Shown here piece after piece: positions 21,874 through 28,417 of a stretch of DNA of 28,417 bases. The stretch's first letter is position 1; each line of letters starts with the position of its first letter. The notes beneath the pieces are model-generated. The model did not search any database. It was not told the origin of the DNA and saw only the letters and a program-made list of their open reading frames with translations. The stretch covers positions 1 through 28,417 of the forward strand of contig JBGUTC010000036.1 of the NCBI GenBank assembly GCA_045132895.1, given 5' to 3'. This stretch comes from UMGS755 sp045132895 (GTDB lineage Bacteria > Bacillota > Clostridia > UBA1381 > UBA9506). Made by a program: the position numbers and the translations under genes.

Positions 21874-22734
21874 GTGCGAATATCGACAGAGATTGGGTCT
21901 ATAGCCCGGGTGATTGGTGAAGAGCGCGCCGTTGAGTATTGCGCTAAAGCAGGATTTACTGCCTGGGATTTTTCCTTGTTTTCGATTTGTAATTTCAATT
22001 GGCAAACCCGGTGTTTATCCGAGAGCCATCATCCGTTGGCAGGGCCTCACTATTTGCAGTTTGCCAGAAAACTCAAGCAGATTGGCCTTGATAACGGCAT
22101 TGTCTGCAATCAGTCTCATGCTCCGTTTCCTACGGGGATTCCGGGCATACGGTCCCAGTTAAAGCGTGCCATTGAGTGCACGGCAGAAGCCGGTGGAAGA
22201 ATTTGTATTATTCATCCCGATAACGATAAAAGTCCGGAAGAAAATGCAGATATGTACCTAGAACTTCTGCCGTTTGCTAAAGAATGCGGCGTAAAAATTG
22301 CGACGGAAAACATGTGGAACTGGGATGATGAAAAAGATCAATCTTCTTTTGCCGCCTGCGCAACGCCGGAGAGTTTTTGTGCCCATCTGGACGCAGTCGG
22401 CGACGAGTATCTGACTGCATGCCTGGATATTGGTCATGCAGAAATGAAAGGCAGTAACACGACGGCGGCAGAGATGATCCTGGCGTTGGGGAACAGGCTG
22501 TCTGCCTTACATATTCATGATAATGACAAATGGCACGATTCCCACCAGATCCCATTTTCTATGGCAATTGATTTCGGAAATATCATTGATGCTCTGAAAC
22601 AGGTGCACTATAGTGGTGATCTGACTTTGGAGGCGGAACGATATTTACAGGATCGGACGGAAGACACAATTTTTGAAGGCATTATTGAACTTGCCGAATC
22701 TGCAAGGAAATTGGCGGACATGTTTGAAGGATAA
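21874..22734 (+). CDS. Sugar phosphate isomerase/epimerase, TIM barrel
   Basis: This 286-residue protein belongs to the xylose-isomerase-like TIM-barrel family, whose members move keto groups or invert centres on sugars using a divalent metal. Likely metal ligands are the glutamate of IATENMWN, D and H of CLDIGHAEM, HIHDND, and the glutamate of LTLEAER near the end. The substrate is unknown. I chose the GTG at 21874, which has AGGGAG 10 bases upstream; the earlier TTG at 21832 lies inside the promoter. It is divergent from the aldolase-dehydrogenase operon and probably works in the same pathway, converting the incoming sugar. Confidence 0.85.
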   Translation: MRISTEIGSIARVIGEERAVEYCAKAGFTAWDFSLFSICNFNWQTRCLSESHHPLAGPHYLQFARKLKQIGLDNGIVCNQSHAPFPTGIPGIRSQLKRAIECTAEAGGRICIIHPDNDKSPEENADMYLELLPFAKECGVKIATENMWNWDDEKDQSSFAACATPESFCAHLDAVGDEYLTACLDIGHAEMKGSNTTAAEMILALGNRLSALHIHDNDKWHDSHQIPFSMAIDFGNIIDALKQVHYSGDLTLEAERYLQDRTEDTIFEGIIELAESARKLADMFEG

Positions 22735-22833
22735 ATCATGCGATGGGCGCGAAAAAGCAAGGGTACTCAAACAATGGAAAAATGCAGAAAGCTATTCGTA
22801 GTCTGCTGTATCAATGATAAGGAGATATTAACG

Positions 22834-23115
22834 ATGATTGTATTAGAGAAAGAACAGGCGTTACTGTTGTTAGGCTGGAATGTTTTAGTGGCTTTGGTAT
22901 ATGGTCTTGATAAGTTCTTTGCACGGAGGCGCATGCGGCGAATCAGTGAAAACGGACTGCTTGTGCCGGCCTTTTTGTTTGGTGGGTTGGGCGCTGCCAT
23001 GGGCATGATTCTCTTTAACCATAAGACATCCAAAATCAAGTTCCGTCTGTTGGTGCCGTTGGCTTTTGTGTTAAATCTTTTCATGGTTGGCGGTTTGGAC
23101 TATCTTTTAAAGTAA
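22834..23115 (+). CDS. DUF1294 family membrane protein
   Basis: This 93-residue membrane protein matches DUF1294: a first helix (about 8-24) ending in GLDKFFA, the basic RRMRRISE turn (32-39), a second helix with GGLGAAMGM (50-58), the conserved HKT (63-65) and a third helix (about 70-90). No function is established. ATG at 22834 follows AAGGAG; a longer in-frame reading from 22738 has no supporting site and an unrelated hydrophilic extension. About 100 bases separate it from the isomerase, with no terminator seen, so read-through is possible. Confidence 0.85.
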   Translation: MIVLEKEQALLLLGWNVLVALVYGLDKFFARRRMRRISENGLLVPAFLFGGLGAAMGMILFNHKTSKIKFRLLVPLAFVLNLFMVGGLDYLLK

Positions 23116-23126
23116 TCATATAATTT

Positions 23127-23157
23127 AAAAAGGTGTAGCCTCAGGCTACACCTTTTT
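23127..23157. terminator. Bidirectional intrinsic terminator
   Basis: Perfect 14-base arms (GGTGTAGCC core with A5/T5 ends) surround a TCA loop, between the convergent DUF1294 and kinase-like genes. Confidence 0.93.
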
Positions 23158-23159
23158 GA

Positions 23160-24020
23160 TTATAATGCTTGCATGGAAGTTTTAACCGCTTCTTCTGACA
23201 TATCACACTTTAAGAGATAAATGGGAAGTGTTTCCACCATTTGCGCTAAAACATCCAGATTTTTTTCGGCCAGTGCCGGAACAATGGGTTTGCGGATAGC
23301 TTCAAAAATTCTGAAAATCGCCTCGGCTTTATCCATGGGCGTCAGACTGCAGGTGGCAGAACGCTCAATGAACACAATGGCCGAAAGGGGGACATCAATA
23401 TTCGCGTGAATGGAATTTTTACCGCTCCAGGGAGCACCGTAAAGATGAACCGTGTCGCCGATTTTACGAATTACCGGCATGTCATCGTTGACAATTTCCG
23501 TTCCGGGTGCAAACTTTTTCCAAAGCCCTGTATGGGTCGATTTGCCCGTTCCGGATGGCGCAGAGAATAGAAGACCTTTTCCCTGATAGGCCAGGGAGGA
23601 AGCATGAATAATGGTTCCGTTGGCGAACAGGTATGTATAGCGAAGAACTTCCTGAATCATGTGATACGGCCGCTTGTCAACGTCGAGTCCCATGATGCTT
23701 TTGGGGCAGAACCAGGCCTCTGTCTGGCGAAAATCCTTATCACAGACAACCAGATTCAGAATCTGATCAGAAAGGTCAGGAATCTGGTCCACAAAGGCAA
23801 ATCCGCCGTCCGGAAGTTCATACCACTTGCGGCAGTTAACTTCGGCAATCATCTTGCCGGCAGGCGGAAGGATGTTGCTGCAATCCGTGTGCACCGTAAA
23901 GATAACGTCCGGAGAGTCAGTTTCCTCTGTCGCATAAAAAGACAGATGATGCTTTGCCTCTTCGTCAAAATAATCTTCCGTCCGGAAGGTTAAGCCGCCA
24001 ATTTTATAAAATAAAGACAT
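23160..24020 (-). CDS. HprK/PEPCK-like P-loop protein
   Basis: This 286-residue protein has a P-loop, SAPSGTGKSTHTGLW (153-167), followed by VNDDMPVIR (177-185) and GAPWSGK (195-201), the order found in HPr kinase and PEP carboxykinase folds. It lacks the rest of classic HprK or PEPCK and belongs to a group often labelled 'PEP carboxykinase-like' or linked to peptide-modification cassettes. The N-terminal 130 residues are an unassigned beta-rich domain. No precursor peptide, PqqD or radical SAM gene is adjacent, so the target is unknown. ATG at 24020 follows TAGGAGTG; the longer reading from 24107 would span its own promoter. Confidence 0.8.
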   Translation of the reverse strand: MSLFYKIGGLTFRTEDYFDEEAKHHLSFYATEETDSPDVIFTVHTDCSNILPPAGKMIAEVNCRKWYELPDGGFAFVDQIPDLSDQILNLVVCDKDFRQTEAWFCPKSIMGLDVDKRPYHMIQEVLRYTYLFANGTIIHASSLAYQGKGLLFSAPSGTGKSTHTGLWKKFAPGTEIVNDDMPVIRKIGDTVHLYGAPWSGKNSIHANIDVPLSAIVFIERSATCSLTPMDKAEAIFRIFEAIRKPIVPALAEKNLDVLAQMVETLPIYLLKCDMSEEAVKTSMQAL

Positions 24021-24041
24021 ATATATCACTCCTACCTTTTC

Positions 24042-24070
24042 ATTGTACCATGTTGATAGTGGATTGTCAA
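24042..24070 (-). promoter_or_regulatory. Promoter of the kinase-like gene
   Basis: On the minus strand TTGACA (24065-24070), 17 bases, TACAAT (24042-24047), 21 bases before the ATG. This also shows that the upstream in-frame start at 24107 cannot be used from this promoter. Confidence 0.85.
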
Positions 24071-24135
24071 TTAAAAAGAACGGAGTTATTTTCTTATAAA
24101 ATGGCATTTTTTTGCCGTATTTTTATGATTTCAGG

Positions 24136-24164
24136 TTGAAAAAAATGGATTCCTATGGTACAAT
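24136..24164 (+). promoter_or_regulatory. Promoter of tyrS-metA
   Basis: TTGAAA (24136-24141), 17 bases, TACAAT (24159-24164). The leader to the tyrS start is only about 31 bases, too short for a T-box riboswitch. Confidence 0.82.
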
Positions 24165-24201
24165 AAAGAGTAGGCTATAACAAATGTGAGGAGAGATACT
24201 G

Positions 24202-25419
24202 TTGGAAAACGTATTTGATATTTTAAAAGAACGTGAATTGATTGCGCAAACGACCCACGAAGATGAAATCCGGGAACTGTTGGGAAAGGAAAAAGTAACC
24301 TTTTATATTGGCTTTGATCCTACGGCAGACAGCCTTCATGTCGGCCATTTTCTGCAGATGGTTGTTATGCGCCATATGCAGAACGCCGGTCATAGACCCA
24401 TCGCTTTGGTTGGTGGCGGTACAGCTATGGTAGGTGACCCCTCCGGCAGAACGGATATGCGCCAGATGATGACAGTTGATACCATCAATCACAACAGCGA
24501 ATGCTTTAAAAAACAGCTTTCAACAATTGTAGATTTTTCTGACGGCAAAGCGATTATGGTCAACAATGCTGACTGGCTCCGTGATCTTAACTACATTGAG
24601 TTTTTAAGAGACATCGGTTCTTGCTTCTCTGTCAACGAAATGCTGCGTGCAAAGTGCTTCCAGACTCGCCTGGAAAAAGGTCTTTCCTTTATTGAATTTA
24701 ACTATATGCTGATGCAAAGTTACGACTTTCTGCAGATGTATAAAAACTATGATTGTAAAATTGAATTGGGTGGCGATGACCAGTGGAGTAATATCTTAGG
24801 CGGTATTGACCTGGTTCGCCGTAAAGAAGGTAAGCAGGTTTACGGTATGACCTTTGCTCTGCTCACAACTTCTGACGGTAAGAAGATGGGTAAAACGGCG
24901 AAAGGAGCACTCTGGCTTGATCCCAATAAGACCACGCCTTATGAATTCTATCAGTACTTCAGAAATGTGGGTGATGATGACGTTATCCGTTGTCTGAAAC
25001 TGATTACCTTCGTTCCTATGGATGAAATCCGTCGTCTGGAGAAACTCTCCGGTCAGGAACTCAACGAAGCAAAGCGCATTCTTGCTTTTGAAGTAACCAA
25101 ACTGGTTCACGGTGAAGAAGAAGCGAAAAAAGCCATGGAAACAGCAGAAGGTCTGTTTGGTGCTAATAAGAGCGCTGAAAACATGCCGACTACGGAAATT
25201 GAACTGACAGAAGAAGTTTACGGTTTGCTTGATATTATGCAGACTGCCAAGTTGATTCCCTCCAAGGGAGAAGGTCGTCGTCTGATTCAGCAGGGTGGCG
25301 TTTCTGTCAACGACGAAAAGATTACAGATGCAAGTTTCCAGTTAACAGCAGAAAGCCTCCGCGAAGGCGTTATTATTAAAAAAGGTAAAAAGGTTTATCA
25401 CAGAGTTATCGGTAAATAA
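24202..25419 (+). CDS. tyrS: Tyrosyl-tRNA synthetase
   Basis: TyrS charges tRNA-Tyr with tyrosine. The 405-residue class I synthetase has the HIGH-type HVGH (46-49), the tyrosine-pocket YMLMQSYDFLQMY (168-180) and GGDDQWSNI (190-198), the KMSKS-type KMGKT (228-232), and a C-terminal S4 RNA-binding domain (about 340-400, SKGEGRRLIQQGGVSVND). The start is a TTG with GAGGAGAG six bases upstream. The gene has a short leader without T-box features, unlike many Firmicutes synthetase genes. metA follows after 33 bases, without a terminator, so they are probably cotranscribed. Confidence 0.97.
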   Translation: MENVFDILKERELIAQTTHEDEIRELLGKEKVTFYIGFDPTADSLHVGHFLQMVVMRHMQNAGHRPIALVGGGTAMVGDPSGRTDMRQMMTVDTINHNSECFKKQLSTIVDFSDGKAIMVNNADWLRDLNYIEFLRDIGSCFSVNEMLRAKCFQTRLEKGLSFIEFNYMLMQSYDFLQMYKNYDCKIELGGDDQWSNILGGIDLVRRKEGKQVYGMTFALLTTSDGKKMGKTAKGALWLDPNKTTPYEFYQYFRNVGDDDVIRCLKLITFVPMDEIRRLEKLSGQELNEAKRILAFEVTKLVHGEEEAKKAMETAEGLFGANKSAENMPTTEIELTEEVYGLLDIMQTAKLIPSKGEGRRLIQQGGVSVNDEKITDASFQLTAESLREGVIIKKGKKVYHRVIGK

Positions 25420-25452
25420 TCAGGCTCCGAAACTCTGGTAAGGAGAGATTCT

Positions 25453-26373
25453 ATGCCGATTAAAATTCCGAATCAATTGCCGGCAACGAAAACGTTGACG
25501 GAAGAAAATATTTTTGTTATTACGGAGACCCGTGCCCTGACCCAGGACATCAGACCGCTTAAAATTGCGATATTAAACCTGATGCCCACGAAGATTGAAA
25601 CAGAAACCCAGCTGGCGCGTCTTTTGGGAAATACACCGTTGCAGGTAGAACTGACACTTCTGCATACGGAAAGTTATAAATCCAAAAACATCAATGAAGA
25701 GCACATGCTGGCGTTTTATAAAACCTTTGCAGAAATTGAAGATGAAACCTTTGACGGCATGGTGATTACCGGAGCACCGGTTGAGCAGATGCCTTTTGAA
25801 GACGTGATTTATTGGGATGAACTCTGTCGGATTTTAGAGTGGACAAAAACCCATGTAACCAGTACCTTCCATATCTGCTGGGGCGCTCAGGCAGGGCTTT
25901 ACTACCATTACGGCATCCAGAAGCATCCGTTGCCGGAAAAACTGTTCGGTGTCTATGACCACAAGGTTGAACATAAAAATTCTATCCTGTTCCGTGGTTT
26001 TGATGAAGTATTCCGCGTGCCGCATTCCCGTCATACGACTATTTTGCGTGAGGATGTGGAAAAGGTGCCGCAACTGAAGATTCTGGCAAGTTCAGAAGAA
26101 GCAGGGCTCTATGTAATCAGTACTTCCCGTGGTCGTCAGATTTTTGTAACGGGGCACTCAGAGTATGACAGAGATACGCTGAAAAAGGAATATGTCCGGG
26201 ACGTTAATGCCGGGCTGCCTATTTCGGTTCCGTATCAGTATTTCCCTGATGATGATCCGACCAAGGATCCGGTTGTTACCTGGAGAAGTCATGCAAATTT
26301 GTTATATTCTAACTGGCTGAACTACTTTGTCTATCAGGTGACGCCCTACGATATCAGTAAAATTAAGAAGTAA
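25453..26373 (+). CDS. metA: Homoserine O-acetyltransferase, MetA family
   Basis: MetA activates the hydroxyl of L-homoserine for methionine synthesis. The 306-residue product is full length with the catalytic C142 (FHICWGAQ), H235 and E237 (TGHSEYD). Residue 111 is glutamate (GAPVE); in this family a glutamate here goes with acetyl-CoA use, whereas glycine at that place gives succinyl-CoA use. So the protein, often labelled O-succinyltransferase, should acetylate. AAGGAGAG precedes the ATG. No SAM riboswitch or T-box lies before it; it seems to be expressed from the tyrS promoter. Confidence 0.95.
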   Translation: MPIKIPNQLPATKTLTEENIFVITETRALTQDIRPLKIAILNLMPTKIETETQLARLLGNTPLQVELTLLHTESYKSKNINEEHMLAFYKTFAEIEDETFDGMVITGAPVEQMPFEDVIYWDELCRILEWTKTHVTSTFHICWGAQAGLYYHYGIQKHPLPEKLFGVYDHKVEHKNSILFRGFDEVFRVPHSRHTTILREDVEKVPQLKILASSEEAGLYVISTSRGRQIFVTGHSEYDRDTLKKEYVRDVNAGLPISVPYQYFPDDDPTKDPVVTWRSHANLLYSNWLNYFVYQVTPYDISKIKK

Positions 26374-26439
26374 AAAATCTGCAGGGCTCCCGATAATTGT
26401 CCTCCCGGTGAGGAATTGCCTGTTGGTGAGTTTATGAAA

Positions 26440-26473
26440 AAAACCTCGTAATTCTTAAGAATTACGAGGTTTT
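26440..26473. terminator. Palindromic bidirectional terminator
   Basis: A perfect 34-base palindrome, with A4-CCTCGTAATTC arms and a TTAA centre ending in T4, lies 66 bases after metA. A smaller hairpin, TCCTC(CCGGT)GAGGA at 26400-26414, precedes it. No gene is seen in 26374-26553. Confidence 0.85.
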
Positions 26474-26553
26474 ATATTAGCAAAAAATGGTAGCTATAAT
26501 AGATTTTTCATAAGGCGCATGATCGATACACTATCAGCGGCTTTTTGATTTGC

Positions 26554-27363
26554 CTAGATGCTCTGTGCATATTGCTTGGGGGAAACGCCTTTATGTTTTT
26601 TGAAGACGTGAATGAAATAACTAAGATCATTAAATCCTACACTAAGCGCGGTGTCGGTTACAGATAAACCGGAAAGAAGCATATTACAGGCTGCTTCGAT
26701 TCGATAGGTTGTGATATATTCTGTGGGGGTTTGTCCAGTGATTTCCTTAAAAAAAGAGCAAAAATAGTTAGGACTCATGGAACAAGATGCAGATAAGTCC
26801 CGGATCGAAAACTTTTCCTTATAGTTTTCCTCAATATAGTTGATTGCAGATTTGATTCTCTCAAGTCTGTACACATTTTTGATTGGAATATTATTTTTTT
26901 GCTCTTTTATCGCCTGACCGATAATAGCATATAAATCACTGACGACTTGAAATTCATAATCATCAAAGGGCTTACGCTTCATATGTTCAAATAAAGAGTG
27001 GACAAATGGGTTGTTTTCAAAAATAACCGGACAGTTTAACTTTCTTTTAACAACAGCGTTTGTATAGCCTGTTGCATTTAAAACTGAAGGGGAGAAGACA
27101 ACACATTCGTATATACATTCAATGGGTTCTGCGCTGTGGATGATGCCGCTGGGCATCAGGACAGATTGATTTTTCTTTAGTTCAATTATATGATCTCCAA
27201 GCTGTACCTTGAGAGTTCCTGCCAGAATCCGTTCGATTTCTATATCTGTATGCCATTGTGCTCTCATATGGTATCGAGGATGTGTTTTATCAACGGAATA
27301 AAATGCAAGAGGGAACTCAGGGGTTCCTCTTTGCTCAGTTTCGTGAAAATAATTGTTTTTCAT
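26554..27363 (-). CDS. AraC-family transcription regulator with cupin sensor
   Basis: This 269-residue regulator has an N-terminal cupin sensing domain (about 20-95, WHTDIEIERILAGTLKV and the metal-less LMPSGIIHS) and a C-terminal AraC DNA-binding domain with two helix-turn-helix units (about 168-268: SIRDLSASCSMSPNYFCSFF, and VTDTALSVGFNDLSYFIHVF, with the family ending KKHKGVSPKQYA). Such proteins usually activate sugar-use genes on binding a sugar. It is divergent from the beta-propeller glycosidase-like gene, which is its most likely target. ATG follows AAGGTGATC. Confidence 0.93.
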   Translation of the reverse strand: MKNNYFHETEQRGTPEFPLAFYSVDKTHPRYHMRAQWHTDIEIERILAGTLKVQLGDHIIELKKNQSVLMPSGIIHSAEPIECIYECVVFSPSVLNATGYTNAVVKRKLNCPVIFENNPFVHSLFEHMKRKPFDDYEFQVVSDLYAIIGQAIKEQKNNIPIKNVYRLERIKSAINYIEENYKEKFSIRDLSASCSMSPNYFCSFFKEITGQTPTEYITTYRIEAACNMLLSGLSVTDTALSVGFNDLSYFIHVFKKHKGVSPKQYAQSI

Positions 27364-27396
27364 CTGATCACCTTAAATTACTTATAATTTTAAAGT

Positions 27397-27425
27397 ATTA
27401 TATCAGAAAATATATTAAAATACAA
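27397..27425 (-). promoter_or_regulatory. Promoter of the AraC-type regulator
   Basis: On the minus strand TTGTAT (27420-27425), 17 bases, TATAAT (27397-27402), 33 bases before the start codon. Confidence 0.7.
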
Positions 27426-27480
27426 TAATATTTTTATACTTTTGATGATAATACAACAAGAATTTTATGAAAATCTATTG

Positions 27481-27486
27481 TATAAT
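27481..27486 (+). promoter_or_regulatory. -10 box of the glycosidase-like gene
   Basis: TATAAT lies 27 bases before the ATG. At 17 bases upstream the -35 position reads AAGAAT, far from consensus, which fits a promoter that needs an activator such as the divergent AraC protein. I could not pick out its half-sites in the AT-rich DNA upstream. Confidence 0.55.
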
Positions 27487-27513
27487 AAAACTAGAAAAAA
27501 GGAGGAATTTATT

Positions 27514-28417
27514 ATGGCAGAAATAAATTTTGACGGCAACTCCGTCATGAGAAAAGGTTATCCTGAAATAAAGAAATTAGGTGCATGCAGCCCTAATGGG
27601 GAAATGACGCCTTTTGTGTGGAATGGCAGACTGATGCGCATGGAGTTGGTAGATCCTATGAAAGGAACAGATCCAACGATTCGTCGCTATGCCGGCATCC
27701 GTGATGTTGAAACCGGAGAGATTATTTCTACGTTTGCTGAAGGCAGTTATTTCTATTCTGCTTATATTGAGGATGATACGGCCTATGTTTTAGGCGTTGA
27801 TATGAAAGATCGCGGCACGATCAATATTTATGAAAGTCAAGACCTTCTCAACTGGGAGGGAAGAAAATTACTGTCAAATCCCGGATGGGTTTACTATAAT
27901 ACAGGTCTCACAAAAGGACCTGATGGGTATGTTTTATTAATGGAAGCAAGTCATCCGGCTGAACACGTTGGTCCTTTCCCGTTTACTCATTTTTTTGCAA
28001 CCTCTCCTGATCTTAAAGAATGGACTTTTATGGACTATGATCTTGGTTTTAGTAAAGAACGTTACATGGGCGGCCCCTGGTTTAAATATTCAGAAGGCTG
28101 GTACTATATGATTGCCTGTGCGTCACTTCCTTGTCACCGTTTTACGAACTATATTTACAGAACAAAAGATTTTGTGGATTGGTATGTCGGTCACTACAAT
28201 CCTGTCATCATGCCGAGCAATGAAGACAGAAAATTCTCGCCGAGAGCGGTTGATTTTACCGAGGAGATGAGAGACAAAGTGGCAAACTACGGTTTTAACG
28301 CCAATAGCTCCGATATCGACATGTGTGATTATAACGGAAAAACCTATATCAACTATCTGGCAGGAAACCAGACGAATTTTTACTATATGTTAGAAGCAGA
28401 GTACGACGGAACGGTTG
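27514..28417 (+). CDS. Beta-propeller glycosidase-like protein, 3' end missing
   Basis: The frame is open from ATG at 27514 to the window edge (301 codons, no stop). GGAGGAATT precedes the start. The sequence shows repeated blade-like strands rich in W/Y/G (SPNGEMTPFVWNGRLMRM, YFYSAYIEDDTAYVLGV, INIYESQDLLNWEGRK, FFATSPDLKEWTFM, YIYRTKDFVDWYVG), typical of five-bladed propeller glycoside hydrolases of the GH43/GH32/GH130 type. The phrase 'S-x-D-L-x-x-W' recurs, as in those families. I cannot assign the exact family or the acidic catalytic residues. No signal peptide, so it would act on imported oligosaccharides or be a phosphorylase. Likely controlled by the divergent AraC regulator. Confidence 0.75.
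   Translation, partial: MAEINFDGNSVMRKGYPEIKKLGACSPNGEMTPFVWNGRLMRMELVDPMKGTDPTIRRYAGIRDVETGEIISTFAEGSYFYSAYIEDDTAYVLGVDMKDRGTINIYESQDLLNWEGRKLLSNPGWVYYNTGLTKGPDGYVLLMEASHPAEHVGPFPFTHFFATSPDLKEWTFMDYDLGFSKERYMGGPWFKYSEGWYYMIACASLPCHRFTNYIYRTKDFVDWYVGHYNPVIMPSNEDRKFSPRAVDFTEEMRDKVANYGFNANSSDIDMCDYNGKTYINYLAGNQTNFYYMLEAEYDGTV

Noticed and set aside
22743..22817. 24-codon small basic ORF between the isomerase and DUF1294
   Set aside because: It has only a distant AAGGA as binding site and no known family; length is within chance.
24108..24201. T-box or other riboswitch ahead of tyrS
   Set aside because: Fewer than 100 bases lie before tyrS, with a promoter in the middle; no specifier stem, T-box sequence or antiterminator can be seen.
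26374..26439. Gene remnant or riboswitch after metA
   Set aside because: Only a small hairpin (26400-26414) is seen; no reading frame or known motif supports more.

Overview
The window comes from a chromosome of an endospore-forming, Gram-positive anaerobe, most likely class Clostridia. The reasons are the sporulation genes (spoVG, a GerA/SpoVAF-type germination protein, a SpoIIQ-like M23 protein), a DUF4364 protein, strong AGGAGG-type ribosome binding sites, textbook TTGACA-N17-TATAAT promoters and many short hairpin-plus-T terminators. GC content looks moderate. No species is claimed. Most of the window is ordinary core chromosome; there is no phage, transposase, CRISPR array or rRNA.

Layout. 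1-116: the end of a minus-strand tRNA cluster (Val, then partial Asp). 410-3681: a small ribbon-helix-helix-like protein followed by clpB. 3718-6524: an M23 peptidase (minus), an M14 carboxypeptidase (plus), a zinc-ribbon protein and a DUF4364 protein (both minus). 6525-6976: a 450-base non-coding stretch holding the most unusual object here, an array of small hairpins separated by GCGATAT / ATATCGC spacers, directly behind a good promoter. 6977-9234: a tight plus-strand run of an AllA-like cupin, cyclophilin, a SpoU-type rRNA methyltransferase and tadA. 9335-14825: ftsK/spoIIIE, ygiQ and folD (overlapping), then rpmB with its own promoter. 14919-17712: murC, a two-OB-fold SSB and a HAD phosphatase on the minus strand. 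17860-19565: spoVG and a SpoVAF-like gene overlapping by 4 bases. 19609-22734: a sugar-phosphate module (zinc dehydrogenase and class II aldolase on minus, a TIM-barrel sugar isomerase/epimerase on plus) around a divergent promoter pair with a palindrome. 22834-24020: a DUF1294 membrane protein and an HprK/PEPCK-like P-loop kinase. 24202-26373: tyrS and metA. 26554-28417: an AraC-type regulator divergent from a beta-propeller glycosidase-like gene that runs off the window end.

The strongest candidate for something undescribed is the element at 6631-6814. It carries four spacer copies in one orientation and four in the inverted orientation, all able to pair in a nested way, with a small hairpin between each pair on each side. 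By eye this folds as a ladder of four-way junctions. The three right-hand hairpins have different paired arms but the same tandem G.A mismatch, which suggests selection on structure. All folds were read by eye; no energy calculation or database search was run.
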